A DNA stretch of 64,000 nucleotides from Bathynomus jamesi. Taxonomy: Eukaryota > Arthropoda > Malacostraca > Isopoda > Cirolanidae. The position numbers and the translations under genes were made by a program. The stretch spans positions 662,501-726,500 of the forward strand of contig JAJOZX010001000.1 in assembly GCA_023014485.1 (NCBI GenBank), in the 5' to 3' direction. Each line of letters begins with the position of its first letter. Positions within the stretch are counted from its first letter, which is position 1. The notes beneath the pieces are model-generated. The model saw only the letters and a program-made list of their open reading frames with translations, made no database searches and was not told the origin of the DNA. Of this stretch, positions 1 to 9,741 are shown in pieces.

Positions 1-28
1 CTCTCTCTCTCTCTCTCTCTCTCTCTCT
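1..28. repeat. (CT)n microsatellite
   Basis: Pure CT dinucleotide tract at the window edge. Polinton-like sequence begins right after it, so the left terminal repeat of copy A is either outside the window or lost here. Confidence 0.95.
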
Positions 29-68
29 ACGAATCGGTATATCTGACACGCCCCTCATTTCACGGGGC

Positions 69-245
69 AGCCAATCACAACCCTGTTGGGCGGAGCCCAG
101 AACCTCTGTTTGGAGGCTAGGCGGGCAAGCCCCGCCCAAAATTCACTGATAGCCAATAGGAAGCTCGCAAATCGAGTATTGTGGGATGATCACAATCACG
201 ACCCCGTTTATAAAAGGGGTCACTTTCATCTCAGGGCCTCATTTC
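69..245 (+). promoter_or_regulatory. Promoter of the Polinton A polymerase 5' exon
   Basis: Seen directly: CCAAT boxes at 71-75 and 153-157, a GC box (GCCCCGCCC) at 129-137 and a TATA box (TATAAAAG) at 209-216. The ATG of exon 1 is at 284, so initiation near 235-245 would leave a short leader. The matching region of copy B (57,330-57,425) keeps the same GC box, a CCAAT box and an AATAAAAGG motif despite heavy divergence, which suggests a real polymerase II promoter. The function is inferred from motif order and conservation. Confidence 0.6.
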
Positions 246-283
246 ATACGTATTTTGGATCAGTGCTTTTGAAATACCCCACC

Positions 284-451
284 ATGAGCCAGCTCTACAA
301 CTCCCGAATTGTTTGAAAACGAGGATGTCCCATCGCTCTCTACTATTTATCTTTTCAACGCTGTAGACCAGAATGAACTTCTCTCAACGCAGACTGTTAC
401 AGAAATTTGTGGCGGCGAGAACGATTTTCCCGCTAACGACTTCGCAGAGAT
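284..451 (+). pseudogene. Polinton A 5' exon 1 (probable polymerase leader exon), frameshifted
   Basis: ATG at 284. The first ten codons are followed by a stop, but a one-base shift near 310 opens a frame whose product matches copy B exon 1 (57,481-57,656): both contain 'LSTI.LFNA' and 'TQTV..IC'. The exon ends at an AT|GT donor (GTAATT) at position 452, with the intron in phase 2 of the corrected frame. The encoded segment is short and acidic and has no domain I recognise. It is probably the N-terminal exon of the DNA polymerase gene and not an independent gene, because downstream exons keep compatible splice phases. Broken in this copy by the frameshift. Confidence 0.55.
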
Positions 452-454
452 GTA

Positions 455-615
455 ATTAATTTGTGATTATATACTGCGGTTCATTCAGTGTTAACTTATA
501 AAAGGCCACAATAAATGCGTTTTGAAAAATAGTTTGTGCTTTATTCTCGGTCTATATACGTCGTTTCAACCAGTGTTAAATAATTTATAAGAAGCCGTAA
601 TAAAACGAAGTGAAA
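455..615 (+). repeat. 161-bp direct repeat, left copy
   Basis: This segment recurs at 2855-3015 with about 90% identity. It is intronic, directly behind the exon 1 donor, and contains a TATAAAAGG motif (about 497-505) and an AATAAA. The duplication flanks the mariner/hAT insertion complex. Confidence 0.85.
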
Positions 616-1186
616 TGTTATCACCCAGCTAATCTTCCTTTTGAGCTGTAAATTAGTGTACTTGTTTTTAATTATTGTCCCGTTCTCTGTTTTCTTCGCA
701 GGTATTTCGGCATATATATACGAGGTGCGATCCAAAAGTCCCCGGACTCTACGACAAAAAAATGTAGGCTTACCTTAGGTTCTAATTACTGCTGTCCTCT
801 TCGAAGTAGTCCCCTTGGGAGTTGATACAGCGGGCCCAGCGATTTTCCCACTGCTGGAAGCACCTCTGGAACTCCATTCTGGGGATGTTGTTCAGCACCT
901 CGTGCGATTCCGCCTGAATCTCCTCGATGTCGTCAAATCGTCGCCCCTTCAGCAGGGGAGCAGGAAGAAGTCACAGGGGGCTAGGTCGGGGGAGTAGGGG
1001 TGGGGTGGGGGACCACTGCCATGTTGTTTTTGGCCAAAAACTTCTGCACAAACAGATCGAATTTGGCAACGATCCGCCTCATGTTGAATTCCTCCATGAG
1101 AATGCGTTGGCATGACCCAAACGATAGGCCAACAATGCTGCAAATGTCGTTAATCGTTCGCCGACGGTCCTCGTGGATGGCCTGAC

Positions 1187-2438
1187 CAATGTTCCCTCTA
1201 AGGTGTGCGCGTGTGCGCGCGCACACGCGTTGTGAAACCCGCGCACACAGCAAAATAAAATGCGCACAGGCTCAAGCGTATCATGAGTCACGACAGTAAA
1301 TGAAGTAATTTCAAAAATATACCATCACACAAGGTCTGACCATTTGCATCAACATACTCTATAGTCGCTCTTTTAAGTATTAACCCCTTCCGCCCGACTT
1401 CGCCGACGTTCGCGCAATTACGCAATACAGATTTTTTTTACTCTATGTATTTGCATTTTTTTTCTTTTATACATTAACGCATTGAATATAAACCTTCTCT
1501 TTCTAATTTTTGCATAAAAACGAATAGTAATTATCTCATAATTCATAAAAAATAAAATTATTTTTTATTTTATTCCTATTTTGTGAATGGATAAAATCCT
1601 GTATTAATGTTGATAGTCTATTTTAAATTGCTAAATGCTAAAAATTGTTTTGAGAAATAATAACTAAAATAGTCATTTTCAAATTTCAATTAATGTTATT
1701 TTTATTTTATTTCTTTATTTTGTTGAATTTTATTTTACTATTTTTTATTTTATTCATATTTTTAGAATGGATAAAATGTTTTCTGGTACTTACGTATTAA
1801 CAGGGGGCACCACATATTGATGATTGGTTAGGTTAAGTTGTAATATTTTCGTTAGCTAAGTGGAGAAATAAAAAGCATCGAGGCACTGCACGCCATCACC
1901 TAGAGTCATATCTTGCTGAATTTATGTGGCGACAGTTGGTACATGATCACGATCCATTCAATTCCATTCTTAATGCTATTAAAAAATTTTGCCTCCAGAA
2001 ACAAATGTTGTTTCTAATGTGTAACATGTATTAATCATTGTAAATATTTGAAATATAAATTATTGTAAACATTTTAAAAAATATTGCTATTTAAAAAAAC
2101 ATGATATATTAGAAATTTTCAACTAACGAAAATATTACACTTAACCTAACCAATCATCAATATGTGGTGGCCCCCCGTTAATACGTAAGTACCTGTTTTC
2201 TTTTTTAAGAATATATAATATTGTAAACAGTTTTTTAATATCCATTTAATAGTACCGTAATGATCAAGCTATGACCTTATGGAAATAATATTTATTAAGT
2301 ATTTAATATTTATATATATTTCATTTTGAAGATAATAGCGCTCAGAAAAGTTTGCACAATTTTTCACCATGAATCTAAATGTATGCACAACGAAAATTTC
2401 TTGCGCACACAGACTAAAAAAAATTAGAGGGAACATTG
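1187..2438. mobile_element. Non-autonomous hAT element inside the mariner
   Basis: Terminal inverted repeats CAATGTTCCCTCTAA and TTAGAGGGAACATTG lie at the two ends and are flanked by the 8-bp target duplication GGCCTGAC (1179-1186 and 2439-2446). This is the hallmark of hAT insertion. The 1,252-bp interior is AT-rich, shows no transposase, and holds a further element at 1786-2192. It is younger than the mariner it interrupts. Confidence 0.93.
1786..2192. mobile_element. MITE with long inverted ends (3-bp CTG duplication)
   Basis: Inverted arms of about 70 bp (GTACTTACGTATTAAC...; common core GATTGGTTAGGTTAAG) are flanked by CTG at 1783-1785 and 2193-2195. A 3-bp CWG duplication fits PIF/Harbinger-type elements, but no transposase is present. 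A related hairpin element sits at 29,443-29,571. Confidence 0.7.
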
Positions 2439-2854
2439 GGCCTGACCTGACGCACTTTTACAACATTTTCCTCGGTTCTGCTGATTGAGGGCCGACCAGA
2501 ACGTTCGGAATCCTCAACCAACGTTTGCCCACGTTTGAACCGCGAGAACCACTCGAAAGTCTGGCTTCTGCCCATGGCGTCATCACCAAATGCTTGTTTA
2601 AGCATTTCGTGGGTCTCCGACGCGGTTTTGCCGAGTTTGAAGCAAAACTTGATGCACACGCGCTGCTCCTTCAAGTCTCGTGTGTATATATATATAATTA
2701 TATATATTATATATATATATGGTGTGGCTTTAATTGTACATTTCTTGATAATTTAAAAATTTATAGAAAGTTCTACAGATAGGATTTTAGAGATATTAAA
2801 AACTTTTAAGAATTGCCTGCGGGCACGGGTTCGATGTCATTTGAAATGTAAGTG

Positions 2855-3015
2855 ATTAATTTGTGATTATGTACTTCGGTTCATTCAGTGTTAACTTATA
2901 AAAGGCCACAATAAATGCGTTTTAAAAAGTAGTTTGTGCTTTATTCTCGGTCTATATACAACGTTTCATTCAGTGTTAAATAATTTTTAAAATTCGTGAT
3001 AAAACGAAGTGAAAG
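2855..3015 (+). repeat. 161-bp direct repeat, right copy
   Basis: Second copy of 455-615. Just upstream (2841-2853) is GAAAT|GTAAGT, a consensus 5' splice site like that of exon 1 in copy B, so the duplicated unit probably began inside an exon 1 relative. Confidence 0.8.
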
Positions 3016-3034
3016 GAAATCTATCCAGAGGTCA

Positions 3035-3520
3035 AGCTAACCTAGCATGGCCTAACCAGATATAATATAACCTAACCTAACCTAGCTTTATTCTGAGTTT
3101 TTCTACAACGAAAAAATTATTCCCAAGACACTTTCTCGTTTATAATAATATAACCTAACCTAACACAACCTAACCTAACCTAACCACAATTGAACCCAAC
3201 AGGGACATAATATATCCTAACCTAACCTAGCCTATATATATATATATATATCGGTCCAGGACTCTTTATCGTTTATAATAATATAGCCCAACCTAGCATT
3301 ACCTAACCGGATATAATATAACTTAACCTAACTTAACCGGACATAATATAGACTAACCTAGCGTAACCTACCCGGGTATAATATAACCTAACCTAGCACA
3401 AAAGTTCAAACTTTTCACCCCACCCTAGACCTACGGTTTACCGGGGATTCCATCATTCAGCGTTTTACCACTCATCTCTTAATATAACCTAACCTAGCGT
3501 AGCATACCCCGGCATAATTA
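3035..3520. repeat. Degenerate AACCT (telomere-like) array
   Basis: Many imperfect AACCT/TAACC units are interspersed with 'AATATAATATAACC'. The unit equals the arthropod telomere repeat TTAGG on the other strand. Being interstitial and degenerate, it is not a telomere here. A short piece matching the SINE of 14,222 ('AGACCTACGGTTTA') lies at about 3425-3445. Confidence 0.8.
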
Positions 3521-3585
3521 AACTTTAATTTTACTTAACTTTATTTGATTCAGCATGAACTAATTATGTTAACTTCTCATTAAAG

Positions 3586-3750
3586 GTGCGAAACGGAGCT
3601 TGAACGTGTTATAGCTACTTTTCGTTTTGATGAAAGGGGAATAAATGATATGGATGCTTTACCGCACAGCCAACCTAGCGACCTGAACATAGAGGTCCAG
3701 GTATTGGCTCACATACGGTCCAACGAATGCCAGGTCATCGAGGAAGTAAT
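3586..3750 (+). CDS. Polinton A 5' exon 2 (probable polymerase leader exon)
   Basis: An open 165-nt exon, phase 2 at both ends. The acceptor TTAAAG| follows a branch-point-like CTAAT in the conserved intron sequence ATTCAGYATGAACTAAT. The donor is a perfect AT|GTAAGT. Copy B has the same exon at 58,061-58,191, sharing 'RVI.{1,2}F' and 'NEC..I.E.'. The predicted peptide is 55 residues, mostly polar, with no domain recognised. The phase-2 donor matches the acceptor at 9742, where the large polymerase exon begins, so the intron would contain the entire minus-strand late block. The exon structure is seen; the link to the polymerase is inference. Confidence 0.65.
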
Positions 3751-3983
3751 GTAAGTATTTTTTGGGGTTAAGAACAAAACATAATGTATTTTCATTTAAT
3801 TTATTAAATGGTAGAAAACATGTACAAAGCGGAACCAGTGTCCATTAAATAAGTCTCAATGGCGACAAATATGCCTTTACACAATATAGATACAATTATA
3901 TATACACTTTTACACAATACAGCGGGTGCTAACATATGGGTACCTTTTTTTTTATTTGTCTGCATACCGTTTTATCATTCATT

Positions 3984-4373
3984 TCAGTGTCGCACAAATC
4001 GAATAATTTTTAAAAATTTATAAATCACCTCCCAAGTGACATGTGCAGGAGAAATGAAATGCAATACGGTGTGGATTCCATACAATCTCAGGTACATGTA
4101 TCTGCTCGATAAATTGTACAACCACAGGGTCATTCCAGAGCTGAGTGCCGAGTGAATCAAAATAGTACATTCTTTCCCTATTTTTAAAATAGATTGCAAA
4201 TCAATGAATCTCCTCACCCCCCCACCCCCCACAATGTCGGTGTTCACGATAATCCCGTACCAGTTTCTCGTAGTTGGTAATTTCAATATTTCATTCTTCG
4301 CAAACACACCGATAAATTTGGAGCGTGTGATTCGGTCACTTTTCATTACTCTCTGGAGTGTATTCGCGTCCAT
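3984..4373 (-). pseudogene. Polinton A adenain-like cysteine protease, frameshifted
   Basis: The ATG at 4373 gives 'MDANTLQ', followed by 'FIGVFAKNE' and 'IIVNTD', the N-terminal half of the adenovirus/Polinton maturation protease. A G-rich insertion and a frameshift follow. The other frame then shows 'HWFAIYF' (catalytic His block) and 'YYFDSLG' (acidic block). The region of the nucleophile Cys is altered compared with copy B ('CGMYC'). In Polintons this protease would process capsid precursors. The ATG lies just after the major capsid stop (TAAAATG). Dead in this copy. Confidence 0.85.
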
Positions 4374-4374
4374 T

Positions 4375-5630
4375 TTAAAAGTCTCTGACCACGTTCCTGA
4401 AACGGTCAACTTCTATTACAGCCTGTGATTCGAGATACACGAGTACACTAATAGGCGCGTCTATAGGCTATAGGGTTGGAAAATTCCAACCTGACTGAGA
4501 TATTCCCACTCTGTTGTAGACTTAAGTGCGTATTTACGCTAGCAGACAAGTCAGGGGTAATATCAAATGAATAAATGTTAAACTCTTCCACAAATTCTTT
4601 CTGCGTTACGCCAAACCCAAGTTCATCACAGGCACCTGCATTATCAGCCAGACTACTTTAAGCTCTCGCGCTGATGAGTAATCAGCAATCATATCCCTCC
4701 CAACGCGACGCCATTTACGTATAGAGTTATATTTTTAAGGCCGAAATTCTCGAATTTAAAGGCGTGGTCCTGCATTCCAATTAATAACCTTTTAGGTAGA
4801 ACTCCAAGGGCCACGTTTTCTAGTTGCTTCGAGGCCAACCCGGCGGGCACCGTGTATAGTTTGATCTGTACCCTGTTGATTGGGTATTTTACTGTGGCAT
4901 GTATTAAGTTTTTCTCAATTTCTATTTGTTTTGGTGAACTTAATTTCACTCGGAGTACACGCAAATACGTCTCCATTATGTGAATCACAACGGGTTTCGC
5001 GACATCTTCTTGGTCAGACCCCAGATTTATGCAGATCTCAGGACTCGTGCGGTTGAACTTTAGTTTCAGATCGATGCCGTTCATAAGCACTTTCTCCTGG
5101 AACGTGAAGTCTGTATGAAGAAGACCAAAACACTCGTATATCTTTTTTTTAGAATTTTAAAATTTATCCTTTATACCACTTTTATCTTTAGTCTGATAAT
5201 AGCCCACGGCGGTTAAAAAGGTGTCCTTCGCTTTTGAAAAATTAAGGACATTTTCCAGATAGGCTCGTAGGTGATAATACCCCGTTCCTGCCGAGATGTT
5301 AACCTGATTTAAATACACCTCACATTGGCTGAATATGAAATGTAGAAAGTTGGTTTCAGGGTATGCAGAGTAACTATCATCGCAGTCCGTTCCATCTGAA
5401 TGGGCTATACGCAGTTTAGCGTATATGTGCATGCAGCTCGGGTCAAAAAAGTAAGGGCCTGAGCTAGGTATCACGAATTCTATAGGGGCACTCGGCGAAC
5501 TAATTGTGTTTAATGGATTAATTGTAATAAAGTCGCTATGCTCAATAGAGACCTGAGTTGGGGACATATAAAAGAAGGACAGTTCCGATTTACAGCATTG
5601 TGAACTACACGGATGGATGAAACGCGCCAT
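4375..5630 (-). pseudogene. Polinton A major capsid protein (F54H12.2-like, hexon type), frameshifted
   Basis: Starts at the ATG at 5628-5630 with 'HPCSSQCCKSEL', which I recognise from the family annotated as uncharacterized protein F54H12.2-like, the double jelly-roll major capsid protein of Polintons. Two long open pieces (5157-5630 and 4689-5090) and a C-terminal piece down to the stop at 4375 lie in different frames. The end shows the conserved strand-and-tail pattern 'VYLES..VIE.DRFR'. The product would form the icosahedral shell. At least two frameshifts separate the pieces; copy B has the same gene with different lesions. Confidence 0.88.
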
Positions 5631-5779
5631 GACGAGTCAGAAATAGTACCACCTCTCTCGACAACTAGTAATCAGCCTATAATTCGTGAGAGTAGTGTCC
5701 TCAGCTTATATCAGTTAAAAAAATGACCAGCCATAGGCTTCATACGCTTAGAGCACTTCTATTTTTATTTCCTTTTACG

Positions 5780-6093
5780 TTAGCGCCACGTGATGGTAAC
5801 CCCCTTCTTCCTGGCAGCTCTCTTTCCGCCACCACGCATTTTTCTCTTTGCATCTTTAATGATTTCGTCCCGTGTACGTTTTAAATTTTTTTTAGATCTT
5901 CTTTAGGTTTAGTTCCACCCATTATGTCTTCTGCCGCGTTAAAACCTGATTGTAACGTCTTCCTCCCTAGGTATCTAGCACCCCTCTTCAACAGTGGGAC
6001 AGCGGTGCGTAGTATGGTTGAAAAAATGGATTCAAGCCCACTCCCACGCTGATATCTCACCCCTCGATAGACTGTGAATGGCCGTCGGGTCAT
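5780..6093 (-). pseudogene. Polinton A small basic core-like protein, frameshift in an A-run
   Basis: ATG at 6093. Residues 15-70 contain 'RGSGLESIFSTILRTAVPLLKRGARYLG', a glycine/arginine-rich amphipathic segment that recurs in Polinton virion proteins and resembles adenovirus minor core or pVI/pX proteins. The frame stops after 70 codons at a run of eight A. Shifting there continues into 'TRDEIIKDAKRKM' and a lysine-arginine-rich tail ending at 5780. Likely a DNA-binding or membrane-active virion protein; that role is inferred from composition only. Confidence 0.7.
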
Positions 6094-6132
6094 TATAAAC
6101 GACGAAAGTGTAGCTTCACTGTTCAGCTCCCA

Positions 6133-6932
6133 TCACCGAATGGGAAATTTTTTTCCCTCAATCGTTCTTATATATATCGAGATGTTGGTTAATAGATTAG
6201 TTGCAACATTCACATAATGGGGCTTGTCATATGTAATGCTCAAACTTTTCCCTCTATGGTTGGGGATGTGTGCAATGCGCAGCAGGCGTGCCTGGGTGTC
6301 CCCAACAAATTGATGCTTTACGATATTGCTGTAAATATAGCACATGTCTGGGAGGATAGCTTTCACCCAATTTCTCCATCTTCAACTGATACATTAATCT
6401 GGACAAGTCATGCTGTGCCTCGTGGAGAGCTGCGCTATGTCGGCCCTCAGCCACAGTTGTGAACAGCTGTTTATCTTTAATATTTCTACTAAGCGTTGAT
6501 TTTAACTTCAGTGTGCATGCAGGCGTGTCTATGTTTACGACTTCAAAAAGTAAATCGTTTGTCAGGTATGACGTTTCAAGACTCTTGTTTAACCCCGTCA
6601 CAATGTCCATGGCTGTGTCATAATGACCGATTCTAAGCGTTACATTTGTGCTATAGTATTGTACCTCACCGAACAGTACTGATCGCATAGTATTGTCTAA
6701 GGTTATGTCTAATTTTTCGCACTCATTGATTCAGGATCAGAAATATGATTTGCTCATTTTCAAGAGTTAAAAATTTGGTTGCTAACTGGAGTTCACATAA
6801 ACCCACCTCATATGAATCACGCTCCAATTCAATTGGTCCATGGAGTTCTGTCACAAAGTTGGCCAGGTGTTGTTAGGATGTACAGACAGAGAAGAAGAGG
6901 ACGGGAATGTGACAGAAGTGGCTAGGCGCCAT
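6133..6932 (-). pseudogene. Polinton A penton-like minor capsid protein, frameshifted
   Basis: Begins at the ATG at 6930-6932, overlapping the 3' end of the integrase gene. The opening 'NF.T.LHGPIEL..DSYEVGLCE.Q' pattern matches the Polinton minor capsid (single jelly-roll, penton base) family ('FYVTLPS...NT...F...L..PI.L.GDWEVGL'). Later open stretches are 6254-6688 and 6133-6366, the last ending 'ISIYIRTIEGKKF'. Frameshifts near 6900, 6720 and 6350 inactivate it. In the virion it would occupy the five-fold vertices. Confidence 0.82.
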
Positions 6933-6944
6933 GTTGCATAATAT

Positions 6945-8351
6945 TTAAGCTTCATTATTGCAGCAGCTTTTATATAGGTGTTGAAGCTTTCTGGGTAACC
7001 CAGCCATTTCACCAGGTACATTTTTCTCTTTCCTGAACCTTTGCTGCCTAAATTTTTTTCAATTTTAAACACACTTTTTCCTAAATTAAATGTCACTTTC
7101 TGCATCTCCTCGCGGTAAAAGCTTCCAGCGATCTCTTCCTCATTCAAATTTTCAACGTAATACATCATTATCTCGCCTTTAGGCCTCATAGCACGAACTT
7201 TAAAAATCTCGTGTCCATCCTTGCTCAAATCCCTTCGCGAATTTATTTCCCGAACGTGATAGCCTTACATAATCATTGATTTTGAAATGTGTAGTGTGGT
7301 GGCGGTGCTCCATCTCTTCTCACCTCTGGCGCGTACCTCTTTCTAAAACTTCGTTAGGTGTTGTGCCAATCGTACGGTGGTGTGAACGGTTGTATGATGA
7401 TGCCAATGACCGAGAACGTTTATATATCTGTATGTGTTTTTATGTGTAAAATAGTGATGCATGCGTTCCTTTATGGTACGTTGAACTCTTTCAGCTAAAG
7501 AGGCCTTATGTATAGAACTGCTAGTGTAGTAACTGATATTAAACTCTGTCAGCATGTTCTGTAAAACGCGACCTATAAATTCTTTCCTCGTATCCGTACA
7601 AAAATAACCAAGAACCCTTTCGTCTTTTAACATCAACGTTTTGGTCGCTTTAGCAACTGTTTCAGGCGATTTATTTTTCAGTGAAATTAGCCAGATATCT
7701 AGAGAATACGTCTATTATGAATAGGATGTAGCAGTAACCGTCATTATACACTGAATATCTTTGCATGTCTGTTAAGTCCGCTTGCCAAATAGAGTCAATC
7801 GAATCCGTTGTTGTCTTGGCCGTTTTAAACCTTTTTCTCACCGGTTTATGAAGTGTATAAGCATCCTGCTCCCGCAAAAACCTATCAACATCTTTTTTCC
7901 CTAATACGTAAACACCTCTGTACAGTCTATTAACGCTGCCATAGGAGGCGGAGTTAGAAATGTCATAATAGTGTTTACTTAATTTGCGTATTTTAGAGAC
8001 ACGTGGATAAGGTTGGCCGTTTGTTCTCTTCTTTCTCCTCTTCAGAGATGCTGCTGCTGGGGGCGATGGCGTACTCAGTTGTGACACATGCGAGACTTGA
8101 TCCAAGTCTTTTAACCTATTCAGATTACCTATCAATGTTTTGGGGACATTTATTTGTTGTAGTCTTGCTTTAATATGCTTCCATCCTGTTGGTGAGGGCC
8201 TGTCCCACTTTCTCACCAGATCATGAACAATGTCAATGATGTTGGATCCTTGTACCCTTGTTCCTTCAACAATGACCTCGCCTGTATCGGCCCACTGTAT
8301 GATGGGGTCCTCACTCAATAGATTATAAAGACTTAAGCCTTTATTCCTCAA
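6945..8351 (-). pseudogene. Polinton A integrase (rve) with chromodomain, frameshifted
   Basis: The retroviral-type integrase of Polintons. 7671-8351 carries a leader region, then 'VDRFLREQDAYTLHKP' and the first catalytic Asp ('WQADLTDM'). 7343-7636 carries the second ('YFCTD') and the Glu ('ERVQRTIKERMH'). 6945-7228 carries a C-terminal chromodomain ('YLVKWLGYPESFNTYI'). The chromodomain would direct insertion to modified chromatin. Frameshifts near 7650, 7390 and 7230 break it. The open region reaches upstream to a TTG at 8351, in another frame than the preceding gene, with which it overlaps by 11 bases. In copy B most of the catalytic part is one intact frame. Confidence 0.9.
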
Positions 8352-8709
8352 TGTATGTGGGAGACTTTAATACATGTTCGATGTGTTGTGTTCCGTTGTT
8401 CTTTGGTTGGTCATCTCTAACGTCGGGCCCAGGTCCTGTGTCGCCATGCTCAGCGTTCGCGCTGTGCCTAATAACCACGGGGAGCTCTGTCGGATTCTTA
8501 TAATCTTCGTACTCATGAAGAAATTTCTGCAAAGCCTCTTGGTACAAGATCCTTTTCTCATCAGGTGACTTTTCACTGTTTAATAGGGCTAGCAACTCGC
8601 TTTCCATTCTTTTAAGCCTACTTTTACGGGGTTCTAGAGCCGTGTCTGGAATCTTTGAACTTTGCAATGAAGCATACACCTCGTGCGGAATCACTACCAC
8701 CTTCTTCAT
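8341..8709 (-). CDS. Polinton A conserved protein of unknown function, N-terminal part
   Basis: ATG at 8709 and 122 codons, starting 'MKKVVVIPHEVYASL'. It has the family pattern of a lysine-rich start, 'ME.EL.ALL', then 'DEKR.LYQEALQKFL', known to me as an uncharacterized Polinton protein. In relatives this is usually continuous with the segment 'VQGSNIIDIVHDL' found here at the start of the next open region (8351 downward), so a one-base frameshift near 8345 may split one protein. Its ATG overlaps the stop of the upstream gene as TAATG. Confidence 0.65.
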   Translation of the reverse strand: MKKVVVIPHEVYASLQSSKIPDTALEPRKSRLKRMESELLALLNSEKSPDEKRILYQEALQKFLHEYEDYKNPTELPVVIRHSANAEHGDTGPGPDVRDDQPKNNGTQHIEHVLKSPTYIEE

Positions 8710-9028
8710 TATATTAATCTAGTCAGTAAAGGACCCAAAACTGAAAATAAGATGGGTAGGAATGATCCTCCTCTTTGTACAATAATTCGCTTTTTCTTCC
8801 CACAGTTTGACTTTTATGAGCGAGCGCGTATTATGTTCTTGTAACGACGTAAGCGAGCCTTCTGAGGGGTTTCATTGGCACATTACATTTTATAACATTA
8901 AGACAGATTTCACAGATGCATTTTAAAAAGTCGGAGTCGATATTTTTAACAAACATCTGTTGCAGTGCCCGGGGCAATCGTTGATAGATTTTTATTAATT
9001 CACGATATTTCTTCAGCCTATTTGTCAT
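8709..9028 (-). pseudogene. Polinton A small late protein with hydrophobic tail, frameshifted
   Basis: ATG at 9028, overlapping the ATPase stop as ATGA. Residues 1-55 give 'MTNRLKKYRELIKIYQRLP' and 'CICEICLNVI', as in the intact copy B protein (62,459-62,782). After about 8880 the frame shifts; the tail in another frame retains 'KKRIIVQRGG.FLPILF'. The family (basic N-terminus, two cysteines, 'VQRGG' and a hydrophobic end) is common in invertebrate Polintons, and its role is unknown. Confidence 0.75.
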
Positions 9029-9652
9029 TCTGGAATATACACCGTTTCAGGTTCGTTTGGGAATATATTCGTTCTTAGAAGCACCCTAAACGTGTTTCGC
9101 GGGTGAAGGTCACAAAGCAAATATCCATAACGCTGACTTGTGGCTTCTTTATAAACCTCCAAAAACTCCTTACGTTGATTCGGGAACATTTGATTGGCTA
9201 ATACCCCAATTTGTGACACATCTCTACGTTGTGCGAATAAGACTAGATATTGTGTATTTAGCGACACATCGCGCATGTATCTATTTTTGAAAAATAGATT
9301 CTGGTTGATGAAGAATACGCTTATGTTAAGATGGTGGGAGAACACTGTAAATGTCTCGGCAAACGTTTTATCCATTTCCAACATGAGATCGTCAATTACA
9401 ATAACTGTATGCTCATTACCTTTTAACGAATTAACGTCATATACACCTTGTGGAACAAAATTTCATCTTGGTACTCGTTGAACACTGACTGATACGTCGA
9501 ATAGCACCATATTACTTTATGCACAAATTTTGAGAACATCTCCCCTTATCTTTAATGATTTTAAGCATAAATACAGTTTTTCCACATCCTGTAGGGCCAG
9601 ATATAATACATGTGGAGGGGCTTGTGAACCTGAATTTTTCTACAGATTCCAT
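9025..9652 (-). pseudogene. Polinton A genome-packaging ATPase (FtsK/HerA, A32-like)
   Basis: ATG at 9650-9652, followed about 15 residues later by the Walker A motif 'SGPTGCGKT' (about 9575-9600). The Walker B region 'IDDLMLEMD' is near 9375-9395, and 'INQNLF' and 'LLRTNIFPNEPE' follow in the 9025-9384 frame. It would pump the genome into capsids. A frameshift between Walker A and B (about 9460-9530) breaks it in this copy. Confidence 0.88.
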
Positions 9653-9741
9653 CTCTAACACGTCACACCCCTAAGTGGGTCATTTACAAAATATTACAAA
9701 TTTTGAGTGCTTCCTTATATTTTGTTTTTCTTCTTCCACAG
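9653..9741. promoter_or_regulatory. Divergent junction: late-strand start region and polymerase splice acceptor
   Basis: About 90 bp separate the ATPase ATG (minus strand) from a strong acceptor on the plus strand (TTTTTCTTCTTCCACAG| at 9741). An ACGTCAC motif (CRE-like on the minus strand) just upstream of the ATPase ATG and the sequence TAAGTGGGTCATTTACAAAATAT are conserved with copy B (63,389-63,490). A late promoter is likely here but not proven. Confidence 0.5.

Larger units (their letters stand above)
721..2690 (-). mobile_element. Mariner (DD34D-like) element, deleted and interrupted
   Basis: The minus strand carries pieces of a mariner transposase. 2414-2674 encodes the N-terminal helix-turn-helix domain (KEQRVCIKFCFKLGK..., 'SRTEENVVKVR'). 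981-1186 encodes the following part ('INDICSIVGLS'). About 780-990 encodes the C-terminal end ('YSPDLAPCDFFL'). The catalytic core is deleted, since the linker at about 1000-1050 jumps straight to the SPDLAPCDFF motif. The left end starts beside a TA at 719-720 (CGAGGTGCGATCC). The terminal repeat expected upstream of the start codon is missing, replaced by TA repeats near 2690. A hAT element at 1187-2438 splits it. It cannot encode an active transposase. Confidence 0.85.

Noticed and set aside
815..1185. Plus-strand frames over the mariner
   Set aside because: Mirror frames of the minus-strand transposase.
3035..3520. A telomere
   Set aside because: The AACCT units are few, degenerate and interstitial, with coding sequence on both sides.
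8341..8351. Programmed frameshift between the unknown protein and the integrase leader
   Set aside because: The frame offset differs between the two Polinton copies, so ordinary decay explains it better.
8341..8351. TTG as true start of the integrase region
   Set aside because: TTG starts are not expected in an animal genome; the frame most likely continues from upstream through a frameshift.
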